This document shows, piece by piece, positions 22,881 to 35,310 of a stretch of 64,000 nt of DNA. Location: positions 558,001 through 622,000 of the forward strand of contig JAIWNF010000025.1 in assembly GCA_025093555.1 (NCBI GenBank), given 5' to 3'. Positions within the stretch are counted from its first letter, which is position 1. Each line of letters starts with the position of its first letter. A program made the position numbers and the translations under genes. This stretch comes from Circinella umbellata. Taxonomy: Eukaryota > Mucoromycota > Mucoromycetes > Mucorales > Lichtheimiaceae. The notes under the pieces were generated by a model, which was not told the origin of the DNA, ran no database searches, and saw only the letters and a list, made by a program, of their open reading frames with translations.

Positions 22881-25815
22881 GATAAATTTATAGGAAATAG
22901 AATAAGTGTATTATTTGAATATAGACAAAAGAAAAAAAGAAAGAAAGCTGCTTAAAGATGAGGCTTTATAAGAATGATAAAAAAGAAGGGAAACGATCCA
23001 TTGCTTCTTGTTAGGTAAAGAAAATACAGCAGTGTGTGATATTTTTATACAATCGTAATCTTTTCCCACCTTTTCCAATTTTTCTCAAGAACAAATATGG
23101 TCAATATAGAAAGGTGTATATGTTCTGATTGTATACAGTATATATGGCAGCTGAATGAACAGGGGATAGTATGGTTAAAAATGTAACAAAACCTTTTTTC
23201 AGCTTTCATTTCTTATAGTGACAAGTAATATCATGTGTTTCTTTAATTCTCGAAATTTTTGTATCATATCAGAATTCTAACCTATCAACAGCTTCATTAT
23301 CATCTCAACTTGAGGCGTAGTATGCTACTGTTTAACATAGAGCTGACATATGCCATCATTTAACGCATAAAATTTCAATTTCCTTTTAATAATCAGTCTT
23401 ACGGAAACAAGGAATAATCTGGAGACGTTGAGTAACCTTTTAATTTTAGGTTGCTAAAAGTTACGATTCTTTTTTAAAAAAGAAATTATTGATGCGCCTA
23501 TCAAAATACCATACATTTTCTCCTGGAAAGCTCTTAGAAATTTCATACATCATTACGTAGTTGGTAATCTGCAATATACTTTTGTATTATATGTAGTAAA
23601 AGTTCATATGCTAAAGCCGACTATTAGTACAGGATGATGATAAATAATATATATGTCTGCTACATAACCGTCGTCTATAACATGATCTCACAAATTAATT
23701 TTTATGTCAGATGGATTTCCCAAATCAGAAAAACTACGTATAGATTCTTTTCGGAAATCAACACCCAAAATTAAGGATTTATGTATACTATTTTTCTTGA
23801 CTGTATTTAACGATATTAGCTAATAAGATGTGCGCTGATACTGACAACATAGTATATTAAAATTATGACTTCTGTTTACATAGAATATCATTAATATATA
23901 TTTATTGTTGCTCTCAGAATTCGTCATCATTGTCGCGTGCAATGATACTTATTGCATTAGTGCCAACGCCACTCCTATCAACTTTTTAGTTTGGTATTAC
24001 ACTATGCTTCTCAACAGCTTAAATAGTAATATACTAACATTGCTTCGGCAGTGGCCGCATCCCCGTGTGACATTCATTAATAATTCCTGTGACCTGATGA
24101 TTCTCGACATCAACAGTTTTGAAAACACCAGAGTATATTGTCGTCAGTGGTGGTTACGTGTGCAAATTCACACGGCTGATTAAATTACATATAGCTGATA
24201 ACTTTACTTAAGCCACACAGAGAAACCAAATCCCTGGAGTCTTTCTGTATTGTTTGATTTATGAGGGAACATATGAATACTACTGCTAATAAAGTACTGT
24301 AATACTATATCTTATATCCAAATATCGTCTATAAATAATAGTATATCTCTACAAAAAGATACTGATGACAATAAAACATATATGAAGAAACATAGTCGAA
24401 AAAGTGTTGCAGTGAAATTAAAGTTTGAGTTTAACAGATACTTGTACTTGTACCTATACTCCATGATCTCTTACTACGTGTTTCAAGATCTACGGATTCG
24501 TGTCACACGTACCCACACATGAGTTTCCATCCAATCGCAGAATTTTACATCTCGGGGAGTTTGTTATTCTTTTTTTTTATCTTTCAAAAATGGATCATAC
24601 AGTGACCTTTTTACATTCATCTGCTTTTTGATCTTGAAAATTTTTCTACTGAGTGTCCATAGAGTGTGAAAAGTTTTAGGGCTTGTGGCCTATCTTTTCT
24701 TTGAATGACATATATATACTACCATGAGAAAAAAAATCATTCACCAAATACTTTACACAAGTTATAAAACTTCTCATTATACTTCATTGAGTAGGCGTCT
24801 TTAAAGAAATAATATCTCTAGTTTACATAATGCTTCATTATTGATATTATAATAGGATCAATGTTGTTTTACGTCGTTATATACTTTCATAGACCTTTTA
24901 TTAAAATATACGAGATATATGTTTCAATTCTCAATATTATTATTACGTACTTGTTATTTTGTGATATTTAAGAGTATATATATTAGTAATAATCTTGCCC
25001 AATGTGTAAGAACTTTATTTTGAAATCTCATTTCGTTAGGTTGTCTCTGAGAACATAAATGGAGACAATTTGTTTTAAGAGAAACGTTTACAACATCATA
25101 GCTGGATCACATCATTTCACCTGCCACTGTGTTTTTATATTATTTTCTATAATACATATATTTTAACCTATTACTACTATAATATACTATCAACTATACA
25201 GTACCAGTAATATTATTCAAGTTTTGTTTTTCTTTCTTGAGAGAATAGTTTTGTACCCTTAATAAGATAAAGGAAGGCACACTGTTTTTACAGCCTTTTA
25301 ACCAGGTGCGTCCTTTACAATTCTTGTAGGCGCAGATAATTTTTTATTATGTAAATTGAATATCATTTCAATTATTAAAAGTTTTGAGATATCAACAACC
25401 ATGATCGCTAGTGTTGTTAAATTTGGCAACTCAAATGAATCATTCTTCACGTATAAAGTTGTGTGTGGTTGTACATATGCTGTTGTACGATCCTTTTATT
25501 CACCATTAAGCATCAAAATTATTACAAAAATGCTTACTACTATAACATAATCGCCTAGAAAAAAAACCAAAGGTTTAGATATATCTATGTATTTCCCCAA
25601 AGAAGTTCATAGCACCAACATGTTTCCACAAAAATAATGTTAATATTCCATACAATTATATATCAGTAGAAAAGTAAGCCCATAATAATAATACTTTCTT
25701 TGGACAAACAAACAGTTTAGATTATGAGATGATGAAGGAAGATGTCTATCATGTATACTTTCTCAACTGTAATAAAGTAACTCAACAGTTTAGACCCTTG
25801 TTTATTCAATACCAA
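22881..25815. other. Long A+T-rich intergenic region
   Basis: About 2.9 kb without a supportable gene. The frames at 23905-24183 and 25356-25550 have no domain or codon-bias support. The first 200 bp upstream of the transporter start should hold its promoter; I see no decisive element. Confidence 0.5.
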
Positions 25816-28209
25816 TTACGACCATTCCATATCCTGAGTCCATGCATTTTGAGATGGTTTATACCGAGGTGGAGGTCGTACGTATGTTACTGGAATATTT
25901 GAGTCTTCGTATAATGGAAGTACAACACCTAATTCCCAATTACTAGTTCATAAAATAATAATTAGATTTTTTCTAACTTTCCCAGGTAATTTATCTTCTA
26001 ACTTTTGTGAGCTTACTTGATGGTCATTTTAGGTTTTTTAGTGTATTTGGATAGTGACAGTTTTCCCCAAGCTGCCATCGTTGCATTATGACTCCTAAAT
26101 AGTGTTGTTTAAAAAAATGAGCGCCTCTTCCACGAGAAAAAAAATATACAAAGCCAAGTCATACAAACATACCCACAATAAACCCATCCTTTTAACTCCT
26201 TGTTTTTTGTTTTTGACTTATCATTACTATTATTAGATGATGGTCCAGAAGATGATGAGACTGCTGATGTTGATGCTGACGCTGATGCCTTTTTGGATTT
26301 TAAAGTCGTAACAATATACTAAACAAAATTATCATCGTATATCCAATTAATCGATATCCATTACTGCTATTCTTTTCACAAAGATCTAGAATATTCTTAC
26401 TTTTGAATGCATGAGTGTTCCAGCTCGGTAACTAATAGCATCACACATTACTTCTTTTGGAAATGTAGGTTTTTTCCATGTACTAGTATTCAGACATATG
26501 GTGCTTGCACCCTAAAATACAAGAAAAGGTATTAGTTCATATTTTTTTATATGACTAGTAAAATCGAGGTTCTCCATATATTTCCAAGTTACCGGTGGTC
26601 CCAATCTACTATCGTTTACTGTGTCTCTGGTAGGGTATATAACATCGATTGGAGGAAATTCATTTGTTTTTTTTTGTCGTGGTGGTTTGCCACCGTTTGA
26701 GTAAAAATCAATTCCGGAAAAGGATCGATATAATTCATTTAAATATGATATATTAAGACCACCTAAGGACGATGTCTAAAAACCATGCATCCACAATTCA
26801 ATAATTTATAATTTAATATGTATCTCATAGGTTTCATGCTAAGTTGTTTTAATTATATTTACCGCCAGTAAAAAAAAGTATAAAAAATCTTTATGTACAT
26901 ACCTGCATTTCAACTTGTGGAGTACGATCCGGATCCGATGCTCCCAGTTCCTTTACAATCTGAGCAAGACGAGCATGTCCATATCGCTTATAATCGTCAC
27001 CTTCGAAAACACCTGATACAGATGCTACGACATGTGCCTTTGCCCGAGAAAAATCGTATTTAAATAATTCCGCTTTTACTGATGTAGGTACTTGCATATG
27101 TTCCAATAAATCGTGGATTTCTTGAGCAAATCGTGAAAGCTGACTTTTTGATTCAACTGGTTTTGTGGCAAGTGGGAAATCTTGGATGAATACAACATTT
27201 TCAAGATCTCTGTAATCGTATGGTTCCTATACATATTATCAGGACTAATCCCTCCTTTGATCTTTTTTTTTTGTTGCGTAGCAAAGCGTATTATAAACTT
27301 ACCAAGTTTGCAGAACCGATAACCACACGCAAAGATGACTCGTGGAAGAGGAGCATCAATTTTGGATGAAATACACCGAACCTCTCATCTTTCATAGGCG
27401 GCATAATAAAAATCCGGTTAGGACCCATATGTCGAGACATTGCCTAATAATGGTAATGTAGTAAATAGGACCGGTATTGTGTCAGTCTTTATTTTTTTAA
27501 AATATGAACATTGGTTTATTTTACTTAATAAACTTACCGGACGTCCGTGTAACACAATACAAAGATTAACAGTAGAAGGAAACTGCTCCTCAATCCAATC
27601 CATGCTAACAACCATTGCTGTAATCACTGCTTTTTTTAAAACAGTCTGATATGATATTGTCAGAGGTCAAAATGCGAAAATAAAAATGAAAATAACTTAA
27701 ATAACCCTCTTACTCTTTGAACTATGTCTTCAAATCGAATAAAGTTGGGTCCAGTAAATCCAGTAACATAAGTGAGCTTGACAACACCGTCCCAATAACG
27801 TATAGGTTCAGGTCCAAATTTTTTAGACGGTCTTTGGTCACTCGCTGTCGTCCTGGTGTCACCACCACTGTCACTTGGTGACCGACGTTTTCCCGTGCTG
27901 GCGGTTGATCCTAATAATGCCTCTCGTGCTGTTAATTGTTCAACAGGTTTGCCTAGCGACAATGCAATGGCTTTTCGAATGTCGTCATTTTCTCGTTCTT
28001 CGTCGTCAAGACGTTGAGTTAAATCTATGGTATTTGAAGGACTGGCACGTTGTTGCGTTTCGGTTTGATCTAATGTTATATTTACAAATCGATAATTAAG
28101 CTTCTAGATTGAATAAATTTATTTCCATGTCATGTAATAAGATCATACGTTCTTGGAGAGATAACTCAATGGCTCGTCGCATTTGTTCATCATCGCTACC
28201 GTTGTCCAT
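25816..28209 (-). CDS. TDP1: Tyrosyl-DNA phosphodiesterase 1-like protein with two N-terminal UIMs
   Basis: Ten exons: 28209-28149, 28069-27714, 27645-27538, 27443-27303, 27226-26903, 26775-26593, 26511-26401, 26318-26173, 26094-26017, 25942-25816; 544 aa. Tdp1 removes stalled topoisomerase I peptides from DNA 3' ends in the nucleus. Two HKD-type half-sites, each H-x-K, are visible: FHPKLMLLFHESSLRVVIGS (site 1) and LMHSKYIV followed after a Ser-rich insert by WVYCGSHNATMAAWGKL (site 2). NNWELGVVLPL and the Trp-rich end are also typical. Unusually, the N-terminus has two ubiquitin-interacting motifs, DDEQMRRAIELSLQE and ENDDIRKAIALSLGK, separated by about 40 residues. The Ser-rich loop in exon 8 (SASASTSAVSSSSGPSS) lies between the HxK and Asn residues of site 2. 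Confidence 0.9.
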
Positions 28210-28401
28210 TGTTAAAGGAAAATTCGCTAGCTGTATTAAACAAGTTGTCAGGCAATGACATGCGCGTTGCGCGTTTTAAATAAAATTTCGCGTGTATATT
28301 TAGTTTTTTAGTGCGTAAAAATACGATGTCATAATATACAGGCCAAGATATATAAAAACATATAATCTATACATAGGATGAACTTTTAGCGCTGGTACGT
28401 A

Positions 28402-28576
28402 CAGTTGAACCCAGTTTTTTGCACAGGTGGGATTTGGCTCGAAAGTAGTGCAAAAACCGGAGGTGTGAAGAAAGTGGGGTCGAAAACATAATAAAATCAA
28501 AGTGGGATTTTGGCCAAAAGGTGTGCAAAAAGAGGGAGGGTGCAAAAATCGAGGGCGCAAAAGCGGGGTTTTACTG
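28402..28576. mobile_element. Pogo/Tc1-mariner-like MITE
   Basis: A 175-bp element with terminal inverted repeats, left CAGTTGAACCCAGTTTTTTG and right (reverse complement) CAGTAAAACCCCGCTTTTGC, flanked by TA on both sides (28400-28401, 28577-28578). CAGT ends, a C-rich block and TA target duplication are typical of pogo-like elements. The interior is repeats of the GTGCAAAAA...GGG type with no coding capacity. Related ends are found at 37335-37601. Confidence 0.75.
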
Positions 28577-28702
28577 TATCTCAGTATCGGGCTCTCTTTC
28601 CGTTTTTCATCACTTTTTGAAAAAACTGACCAATCACATAACTGATACACATCGAGACAGACAAGACAACCAACACTTTATATTTTATACAACAATCAGC
28701 AC

Positions 28703-30082
28703 ATGTCAGTGAGTAACTCACAACAGCGTGCAAGGTCGGCGCTACCTCTGCTAACATCAGAACAACTTACTCAACGATCCCTCATCCACCTTACGAAAAC
28801 CCAACTTCATACACTTAATGAACGCTTCGATCATCATCGTGATGTTATCCAGTGCTACTCCTGCAAAATACAAGATCAACTCAGTCGCCAAGGCACAGTT
28901 AAAACCAAAGCTTCTCCCCTTCCATATCCTCGCTTCTTATGTAAGAAGTGTGGTAAAGTCAATAACGTAAATCATATCTTAGCAGCCTTAACAACTATCT
29001 CATCTGATCATGAAGACAATGACAATAGTGATACTACAGAAAGTAGTGAATCCTCTGTTGCCCCTCAAACACGTACATATGGAACACACATCCCATCGCA
29101 GTACAACGAAGTAGCCCCGACACCAACGCATAATTATGTAACACAACCCCTCATGGAAAGATTTGCTGATACCGCATTTGAACACCATCAAGCAATGCCT
29201 GAATTTTTAACATCCATGATGAAAACTATTGACTCTTTACAACAAGAACAAAAACGCCAACAACAACATATAAACGAGCTGCTTCCACTTCTCACACAAC
29301 TTGAGCAACGAAACCAACAACTGTCAGCAGCCAAATCACAAATTCACAAATTGGAAACCACAGTAACACAACTGCAACAACAATTAAAAGAAAATACCTT
29401 AACTAATGATTCTGCACAACCAAAAACCGTACACAATACCAACAAACCAACCAATAATCCTTGGTACGATGTATCACGACTACACAAATTAAAAAAACAA
29501 ACCCGACGACCCCGACTTTCTCCTGCAATCATAGAACGACGCCAACAAGCTGCAGCCAGAGCTTTTATGCTACCTTCTAAAACCCAAGGTTTTGACTATA
29601 TTTATTTTCCACACAAAGGACGCAAGCCCATATCCGAAACTAGACGAGATCTACGACGTCTTGAAATTGAAAACAATCGTATTCTTGACATCCACTACCC
29701 TGATCGTAATATTATTGGCTTTCTTATACACAATGATTACCGACAAGAACTCATGGACGCCATGGCAAAACGCTCTCTTTACCCACACGATACATATGAT
29801 CCTTTTGATCCAGACAATATTCGAGATCCCAAACTGGTAAATCTACCAGAAGATGAACGTGCAATGCTTGCTGTTGAACATGTCAACCGCCGTATAATCC
29901 GATCTCTTAACTATATACGTAAACCTGTCCGGTTTGCAGTTGCCCGCGACTTCTACCAAAAGAATTTCATTGATGACTCAGACCTAACCACCGTATTAAA
30001 TGGAGAACAACTTACTTCTCATTTTGATAACAATGAAGAAGAAGACCAAGATCTAGATCTAATTGGTAATAGTAGTCCATAA
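28703..30082 (+). CDS. ORF1-like (gag-like) protein of a LINE retrotransposon, intact frame without a partner ORF2
   Basis: Single-exon 459-aa frame from ATG 28703. It contains a zinc-ribbon-like pair CYSC (51-54) and CKKC (80-83), a Ser/Asp/Glu-rich linker, a Gln-rich coiled coil (about 172-232), and a basic C-terminal domain with RRDLRRLEIENNRILDIHYP, IIGFLIHNDYRQELMD, YDPFDPDNIRDPK and PVRFAVARDFYQKNF. From memory, this C-terminal block matches proteins encoded just upstream of reverse transcriptases in Mucorales LINEs. No reverse transcriptase follows here; an A-run lies at about 30149-30163. A 14-bp direct repeat, GTATCTCAGTATCG, occurs at 28576-28589 and 30428-30441, bracketing the gene like a target-site duplication. 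The first copy overlaps the end of the MITE. The identity is recollection, not an alignment. Confidence 0.6.
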   Translation: MSVSNSQQRARSALPLLTSEQLTQRSLIHLTKTQLHTLNERFDHHRDVIQCYSCKIQDQLSRQGTVKTKASPLPYPRFLCKKCGKVNNVNHILAALTTISSDHEDNDNSDTTESSESSVAPQTRTYGTHIPSQYNEVAPTPTHNYVTQPLMERFADTAFEHHQAMPEFLTSMMKTIDSLQQEQKRQQQHINELLPLLTQLEQRNQQLSAAKSQIHKLETTVTQLQQQLKENTLTNDSAQPKTVHNTNKPTNNPWYDVSRLHKLKKQTRRPRLSPAIIERRQQAAARAFMLPSKTQGFDYIYFPHKGRKPISETRRDLRRLEIENNRILDIHYPDRNIIGFLIHNDYRQELMDAMAKRSLYPHDTYDPFDPDNIRDPKLVNLPEDERAMLAVEHVNRRIIRSLNYIRKPVRFAVARDFYQKNFIDDSDLTTVLNGEQLTSHFDNNEEEDQDLDLIGNSSP

Positions 30083-30829
30083 AATATCTGCCCTCTCATC
30101 TATTCCTATTTCATTTCATTTCGTTCCATATTATATAATTATACTACAAAAAAAAAAAAAAAACCATCTCTGTTCGTCATACTATAAAGTTCTACTTTAT
30201 TGTTCCTTCTATTCCACTTAATAGTAGTAACCCTCTCTTCTCACCACACCTAAATAGCACACAACTATTTCGATTATTCTTGTAACTCAAATCTGATCCC
30301 TTGACCTTTTTCCTGTCTCAACTCAGGTTTTTCATGTCCTAGCCTTCTGAACTGACGAGAGCAAGAAGCTGAAATCAGCGTGTGCTCAATTAATTTCGTC
30401 ATAATAATAAAAACTTATAATTTCAACGTATCTCAGTATCGCCCACTATCATTTATTCAACAAATTACCGAAATCAGCACCAACATCAACTCGCCGCATC
30501 AATTCCCTGAAAACTGTTTGGCCAATTATTTGCACAATAAGAAGAATGAGTGTATTTTTAGTACTAATACAGAATTTAAGTCTTAGTAACGTCAATATGT
30601 CAAATAAATATACCAAGTATTCATTTGATTAATTATAATATATATATATATAAAGAAAGACATATCTATGCAAATAGTGTGTAAATTATTAAGTTTTTTC
30701 AAAAGATTGGTATTTTTATCCAAGTGTTTTCAGTGTGTTATATACTGAAAGGAAGAAAAGAAAACCAGTTCAACCCAACAAATCTCAAATATATATTTCG
30801 CTCAACTAAGATCATTGAAAGAAAAAAAA
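30083..30829. other. 3' flank of the ORF1-like gene
   Basis: Has a poly-A tract of about 15 bases at 30149-30163 and the second copy of the 14-bp direct repeat (30428-30441). It may be retrotransposon 3' tail sequence. No gene seen. Confidence 0.45.
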
Positions 30830-31500
30830 ATTACCCAAACGACAACAGCAATATCAAGCGACAACCATCCTGAAGCAACAATCAAGCCATGCACATCAAT
30901 AAATTGACCAATTGAACCTGTCAATAAGGTCAAGAACACTAACAGCATAAGAAGCTGAATTATGTAAGACTAACGCAAAGTACCTAACAATTAGAGGAGT
31001 GAACAGATAGCAAAAGCTGCTTGCATCAAAGCCATACATTTGTTTAATGGATAGATAGAACCTCCTATTTTTGTGACAGCCTCAATGAAGAATTCAGAAG
31101 GAAGACTGAACATGATAGCAAAAGTGAAGAAGAAACCAGATTATGCAAAGAATGTGACGACTGGAAATGCTTTGCCTATAATAAAGTAATAAATACTGGT
31201 GTAAAATTGACCAAGATCACCAACACCGGCAGAAACATCAACAGCCACCTGCGGAATGTCAGTAACGAGACCATTGTTTTATAACGAGTAAAAACAAATG
31301 AACAAATGGAAAGAGCTGAAAATCCAATTTAGCAAGTGGATTGGCTAAACCATGTGAAAGATGTGTACCATGAACTCCTTTTGTTTGTTGTCTATTACTG
31401 TACCAGTAGATGATGATGAGGTATCATATTTGTCGGAATAAGCAGTTATATCGACCACTTCATGGAGATGGACTTCAGATTTCTGATCAATAATTGACAT
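30830..31500 (-). pseudogene. GPR1/FUN34/YaaH (acetate transporter) family pseudogene
   Basis: The minus-strand frame starts at ATG 31500 (MSIIDQKSEVHLHEVVDIT, Ser-rich). It then shifts frame to give GLANPLAKLDFQLFPF, where this family has its N-P-A/x-P-L-G-L motif. A second part gives NGLVTDIPQVAVDVSAGVGD, GQFYTSIYYFIIGKAFPV, an in-frame TAA, then SGFFFTFAIMF and further hydrophobic segments. The loss of frame near 31370, a stop near 31140 and further stops show decay. The living family members are six-helix acetate/ammonium-linked membrane proteins. Assignment is from the motif order. Confidence 0.65.
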
Positions 31501-34253
31501 TTTTGTTCAATACCTATAATAAATGCAAGACAAGCTATATAAAGTATAAAGGATAACAGTGATGTTGGCTTTTTGGTTCTCAGTGTTTTATATCGATCCT
31601 TTTTTACTAATATAAATAGATATACCCAATACTGGAAGATGTTTTACTATGTGTAACACAATTACCGTCCCTTAGTTTACTTGCTACGTATATATTTTTT
31701 TCGCTTCGCATTATATCAGTTGGTTCCTCTCCTCCGTATTTAGTGTAATACATGAGAATTTCTCCACGATTTTTCTTAAAACGATAAATATTCACATCAA
31801 ACTTTTTTTTTGCCCTCACAACAGGCTAAACATTATTCATTTTTTATATACATAATTGAAAAAAATGATCCACTAAAGTATTAGGTGGCATTTTTCGTTT
31901 TTCAATGTTTACAAAACATAAAAAAGAGATTGACTGTTGACAACTATGTAAAACTAAACATATTAAAAAAAAATGAGAAAAAAACGAGTAGCAATAGAAA
32001 CGAACAGCCTTTTCTTTCAACACGTTCGTTTAAGCTGGTGCCACATGCATATATCATTGATCCCGAGCGACTGTTTTTTTTTTTGCTGATGGTATCTAAT
32101 CGATTCATCTAATGAAATGCCTACATTGAGAAGTTATAAGCAGAAACAAAACCATTCGGCCTGTTAGTTTCTTTGTGTCACTCTTTTTTTGTTTATTACG
32201 TATTTTAATGATTTCTCTAATATATATAATAAAATGTATCAATATATCTTTGTAGCTATTATATATGTGAAATATTTGTATCAAAATACACCCACGCTGA
32301 CTAGCTCTTTGACAGTATACATTTCAAAAGCTTTGTTTTCCATGTATGCTAACCCACGCCAGTAAAGATTTCACCTAATAAATATAATTGTATAATTAAG
32401 GAAATATTCATTCAGATTTGCTACAAAAATCTTATATTTTATCTTCTACATTTATTATAAAAAGATTTCAAGGAGTAAATATGTCCGTGTTCAACTAATC
32501 ATCTAATCGAAATCGTATTACTTTTAGAGTAAACTGCTGCTTCAACGATAATAATAATAATAAGCAAAATCCTATCTTAAAGATTAACGCAGCGTGACAA
32601 TTCTTTTGGTGAATATACAGAGTATATATATCTTTCTTTTTCTTTCATAATATACCTGGTACAGTATTATCATTTACCAGCTTTTATGCGTACGAGAAAG
32701 AATAATATACGTATTAAAAATTAAATTCATCAGCTCCATTTCATGACTCTTTCCTCTCTTTCCTTGTACACATACATATCAAGTTCGCTTTGTCATTTTT
32801 CAATCGTATGTTTAATGATACATAGATTCCCACCCCAAATCAGTTTATGAGTAAGTGTGAAAACAGCCATTGTCCAAAAAAAGTAACTGTTACGATTCGC
32901 ATATGCTGAGTTCTTCCTTGCTATACATAGGACGATACTTGTGGTATGTGTGTGTGTCCTCGTATCTTTACGTACATACGTAACCAGATAATTTTCTAAG
33001 AATAACACGACTATTACTGGAAGAAGGTGTTACGACATAAATGTTATTTATATGTTAATGCTTTATTTTTTCAATTTTCGATAATAGAGTATACTTTTAA
33101 AGGACAAAACATATTGCTACATACACAAGTTGCTTTAATTTTATGCCATAAGATAATTAGCTTATTGCATATAATCAGGCTTCGCCTAAAAGTATAGAAT
33201 TTTTCGCTCTTTTTTTTCTTTACGTATTATATTATCTTTTGAAGAACATGGACAGCATCGGTAGTATAAAGATAGACGATATCTGTTAATGATTATCAAA
33301 CCTTGAAGATCAGGCGCACGTCATCAACATTTGGTCCCTGTGCTTATTTACTTGGTAGCATTATTGGAATTAGTACTGTATTTGTCATAAAAGACCGAAA
33401 GCAACTGCACTTTTTTTTTTTTTTTTACAAATAACCATCAAAAACCCTTTACGTATATTTTTACGTACGTACCTATCGAGCGGGTAAGTACTATTTAAAT
33501 TATATGCTACGTATGTATAACCGAGAACACTTCAAGAGTGATCTTCATTTTAGCTCCAATTACAGCCCCACTATCTTATTTCGTGCGCCAAGAAAGTGTG
33601 GATATGTCAAGGTATTGACCTCATACGTATCTATTATTTTGGTAAAAAAAAAGTCGAGTATATATTTTGATACGTAATTTTTCATAATAAAATACTTCTT
33701 TGAATATATAACAACAGTTGATACTAAATTGAACAGCAATTATCCTTTTACTATTGTAAATAATAATTTCTGCACAAATAGGTAGTTTGAACTAGGAACA
33801 AAGAGAGGCTGATAAAAAATATCTCTGGTATGAAAGAAAAGTAATCTAATTATAATCTTGATGTGTTTACTTTATAAAAATCACTCTGGCTTCAATACGT
33901 AAGATGGAAGTCTCACTAGGTAAAAACATTAATATGTTGACATGATATAGAAATTGTTATCCATTATTCAGATGTATTTGACCTGTATTGTAACTTAAAA
34001 ATGGTCCATCTTAATACTTTTTCAGCCAAGAGTTAATTGTCTCTATTTAAAATTTCATCAAATCCTATCATTATATATCCCTGATTTACTTTCCATATTC
34101 TTTTATATATGTATATATACAAACGATTGTCAATAAGCAATAAAGTACCACTTATTCATCTTTATTCAATGTTAGAAATAAAATACTTTGTATTCAGATC
34201 ATATAACAATAACACCAACGCTCTTGTCATCATCAAGGTTTTTGTTAAATCCT
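31501..34253. other. Long intergenic region
   Basis: About 2.75 kb of A+T-rich DNA with no supportable gene. The short frames at 31607-31819, 31885-32112 and 32793-33008 lack features. A poly-T of about 16 bases lies at 33411-33426. TACGTA-type palindromes are scattered throughout, as elsewhere in the window's spacers. Confidence 0.5.
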
Positions 34254-34759
34254 CTATTCTACGTTGATGACTTTTTTACGCTTTTTCTTCTTTTTATGTT
34301 CACTGTGTCCGTGACCATCTTCATCATGCTCATGACTATGTTTTCGCTTCTTCTTCTATAATATCGTTACAATGTATTTGTTTCCAAATTTTTATTTCAC
34401 AATGGAAGAAAGGTATATTAATGCCCGATGAAAAAAAGAAATCCTTACCTTCTTTTTATGTTTCTTTTCACCGCTTGCTTCACCTTCACCTATTTAATTT
34501 TATCAAGTTGATTTAATTACTTGCGTTGATATTTTACTTGTATATGTATGTAATTAATGGTTAATTACCTGCTGAAGTTCCGTAAATATCTTTTTCACCA
34601 CTACCTATACCAAGATAGGGACCTGTGTTTCCACTTGATGGCGGACCACCATCATCAGTACCTAATATTGACGCATCAAACTATAATATAACAGTTTTTT
34701 ATATTAGTGATCTGCTTATAAAGATTTCATTTTATTGATTTGGTTGTTATGAAAACACA

Positions 34760-34827
<68 letters not shown>

Positions 34828-35310
34828 GAAACTTACTCCAGGTATTGGCCCTGGTTTCAACGCATATGCTTCTTTTAACACATCAGAATCAAGTTTTGTA
34901 ATGGGTGGTCCACTTTCTGGTATTTGTGGATCTCGCAACAAATTAAAAAGAAATCCATCTGGTTCTATATCATTCTTTCCTATAATATTTTTTTTTACAT
35001 TTAATTTCATTTCTTTCGCGTTCATTATAATAGTTTAAGCGTTTAAGCGTTTTTTCGTTCTTTTATTTTTATTGTGGTTTATAACGATAGATGATTGTAG
35101 TTGACATTTTGATAATATAAGCGATAAAGGAAAAAAAAAATAAGTACCCGGCAAGTCTGCAATATATGAATGTAAACTCGGATCAAGTTTTGAAGAACGA
35201 TCAGGTGGTGAATAAGGTCGAACATATTTATTATAAATGGGTATAAGGTTATAATAGGTTAACAAATCTTGACTGCCCAGCAATCGTTTATTGTTGGGCG
35301 TCGTTGTCAT
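34254..35310 (-). CDS. MED19: Mediator complex subunit 19
   Basis: Five exons in phase: 35310-35148, 34979-34837, 34680-34569, 34489-34449, 34355-34254; 186 aa. The N-terminus has DLLTYYNLIPIYNKYVRPYSP and a short SLHSYIADLPG segment, then FNLLRDPQI and AYALKPGPIPGFD, ending in a Lys/His-rich tail (KKHKKK, KKKRKHSHEHDED, KKKKRKK). The order L-P-G, (L/I)-(R/E)-x-P-x-I, then L-x-x-G-P-(L/I)-P, and a basic His/Lys tail is that of Med19. This head-module subunit links Mediator to transcription factors in the nucleus. The Lys-rich tail could also act as a nuclear localisation signal. Intron 2 carries an AC/AT microsatellite. Confidence 0.8.
34761..34824. repeat. (AC)n(AT)n microsatellite in the second MED19 intron
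   Basis: About 18 AC units are followed directly by about 14 AT units, close to the 5' splice site of the intron on the minus strand. Likely length-polymorphic. Confidence 0.95.

Noticed and set aside
22881..25815. Search for tRNA, 5S rRNA or snRNA genes in the longest spacer
   Set aside because: No convincing A-box/B-box pair (GGTTCGANNCC) or cloverleaf was found there or elsewhere in the window; a covariance-model scan would be decisive.
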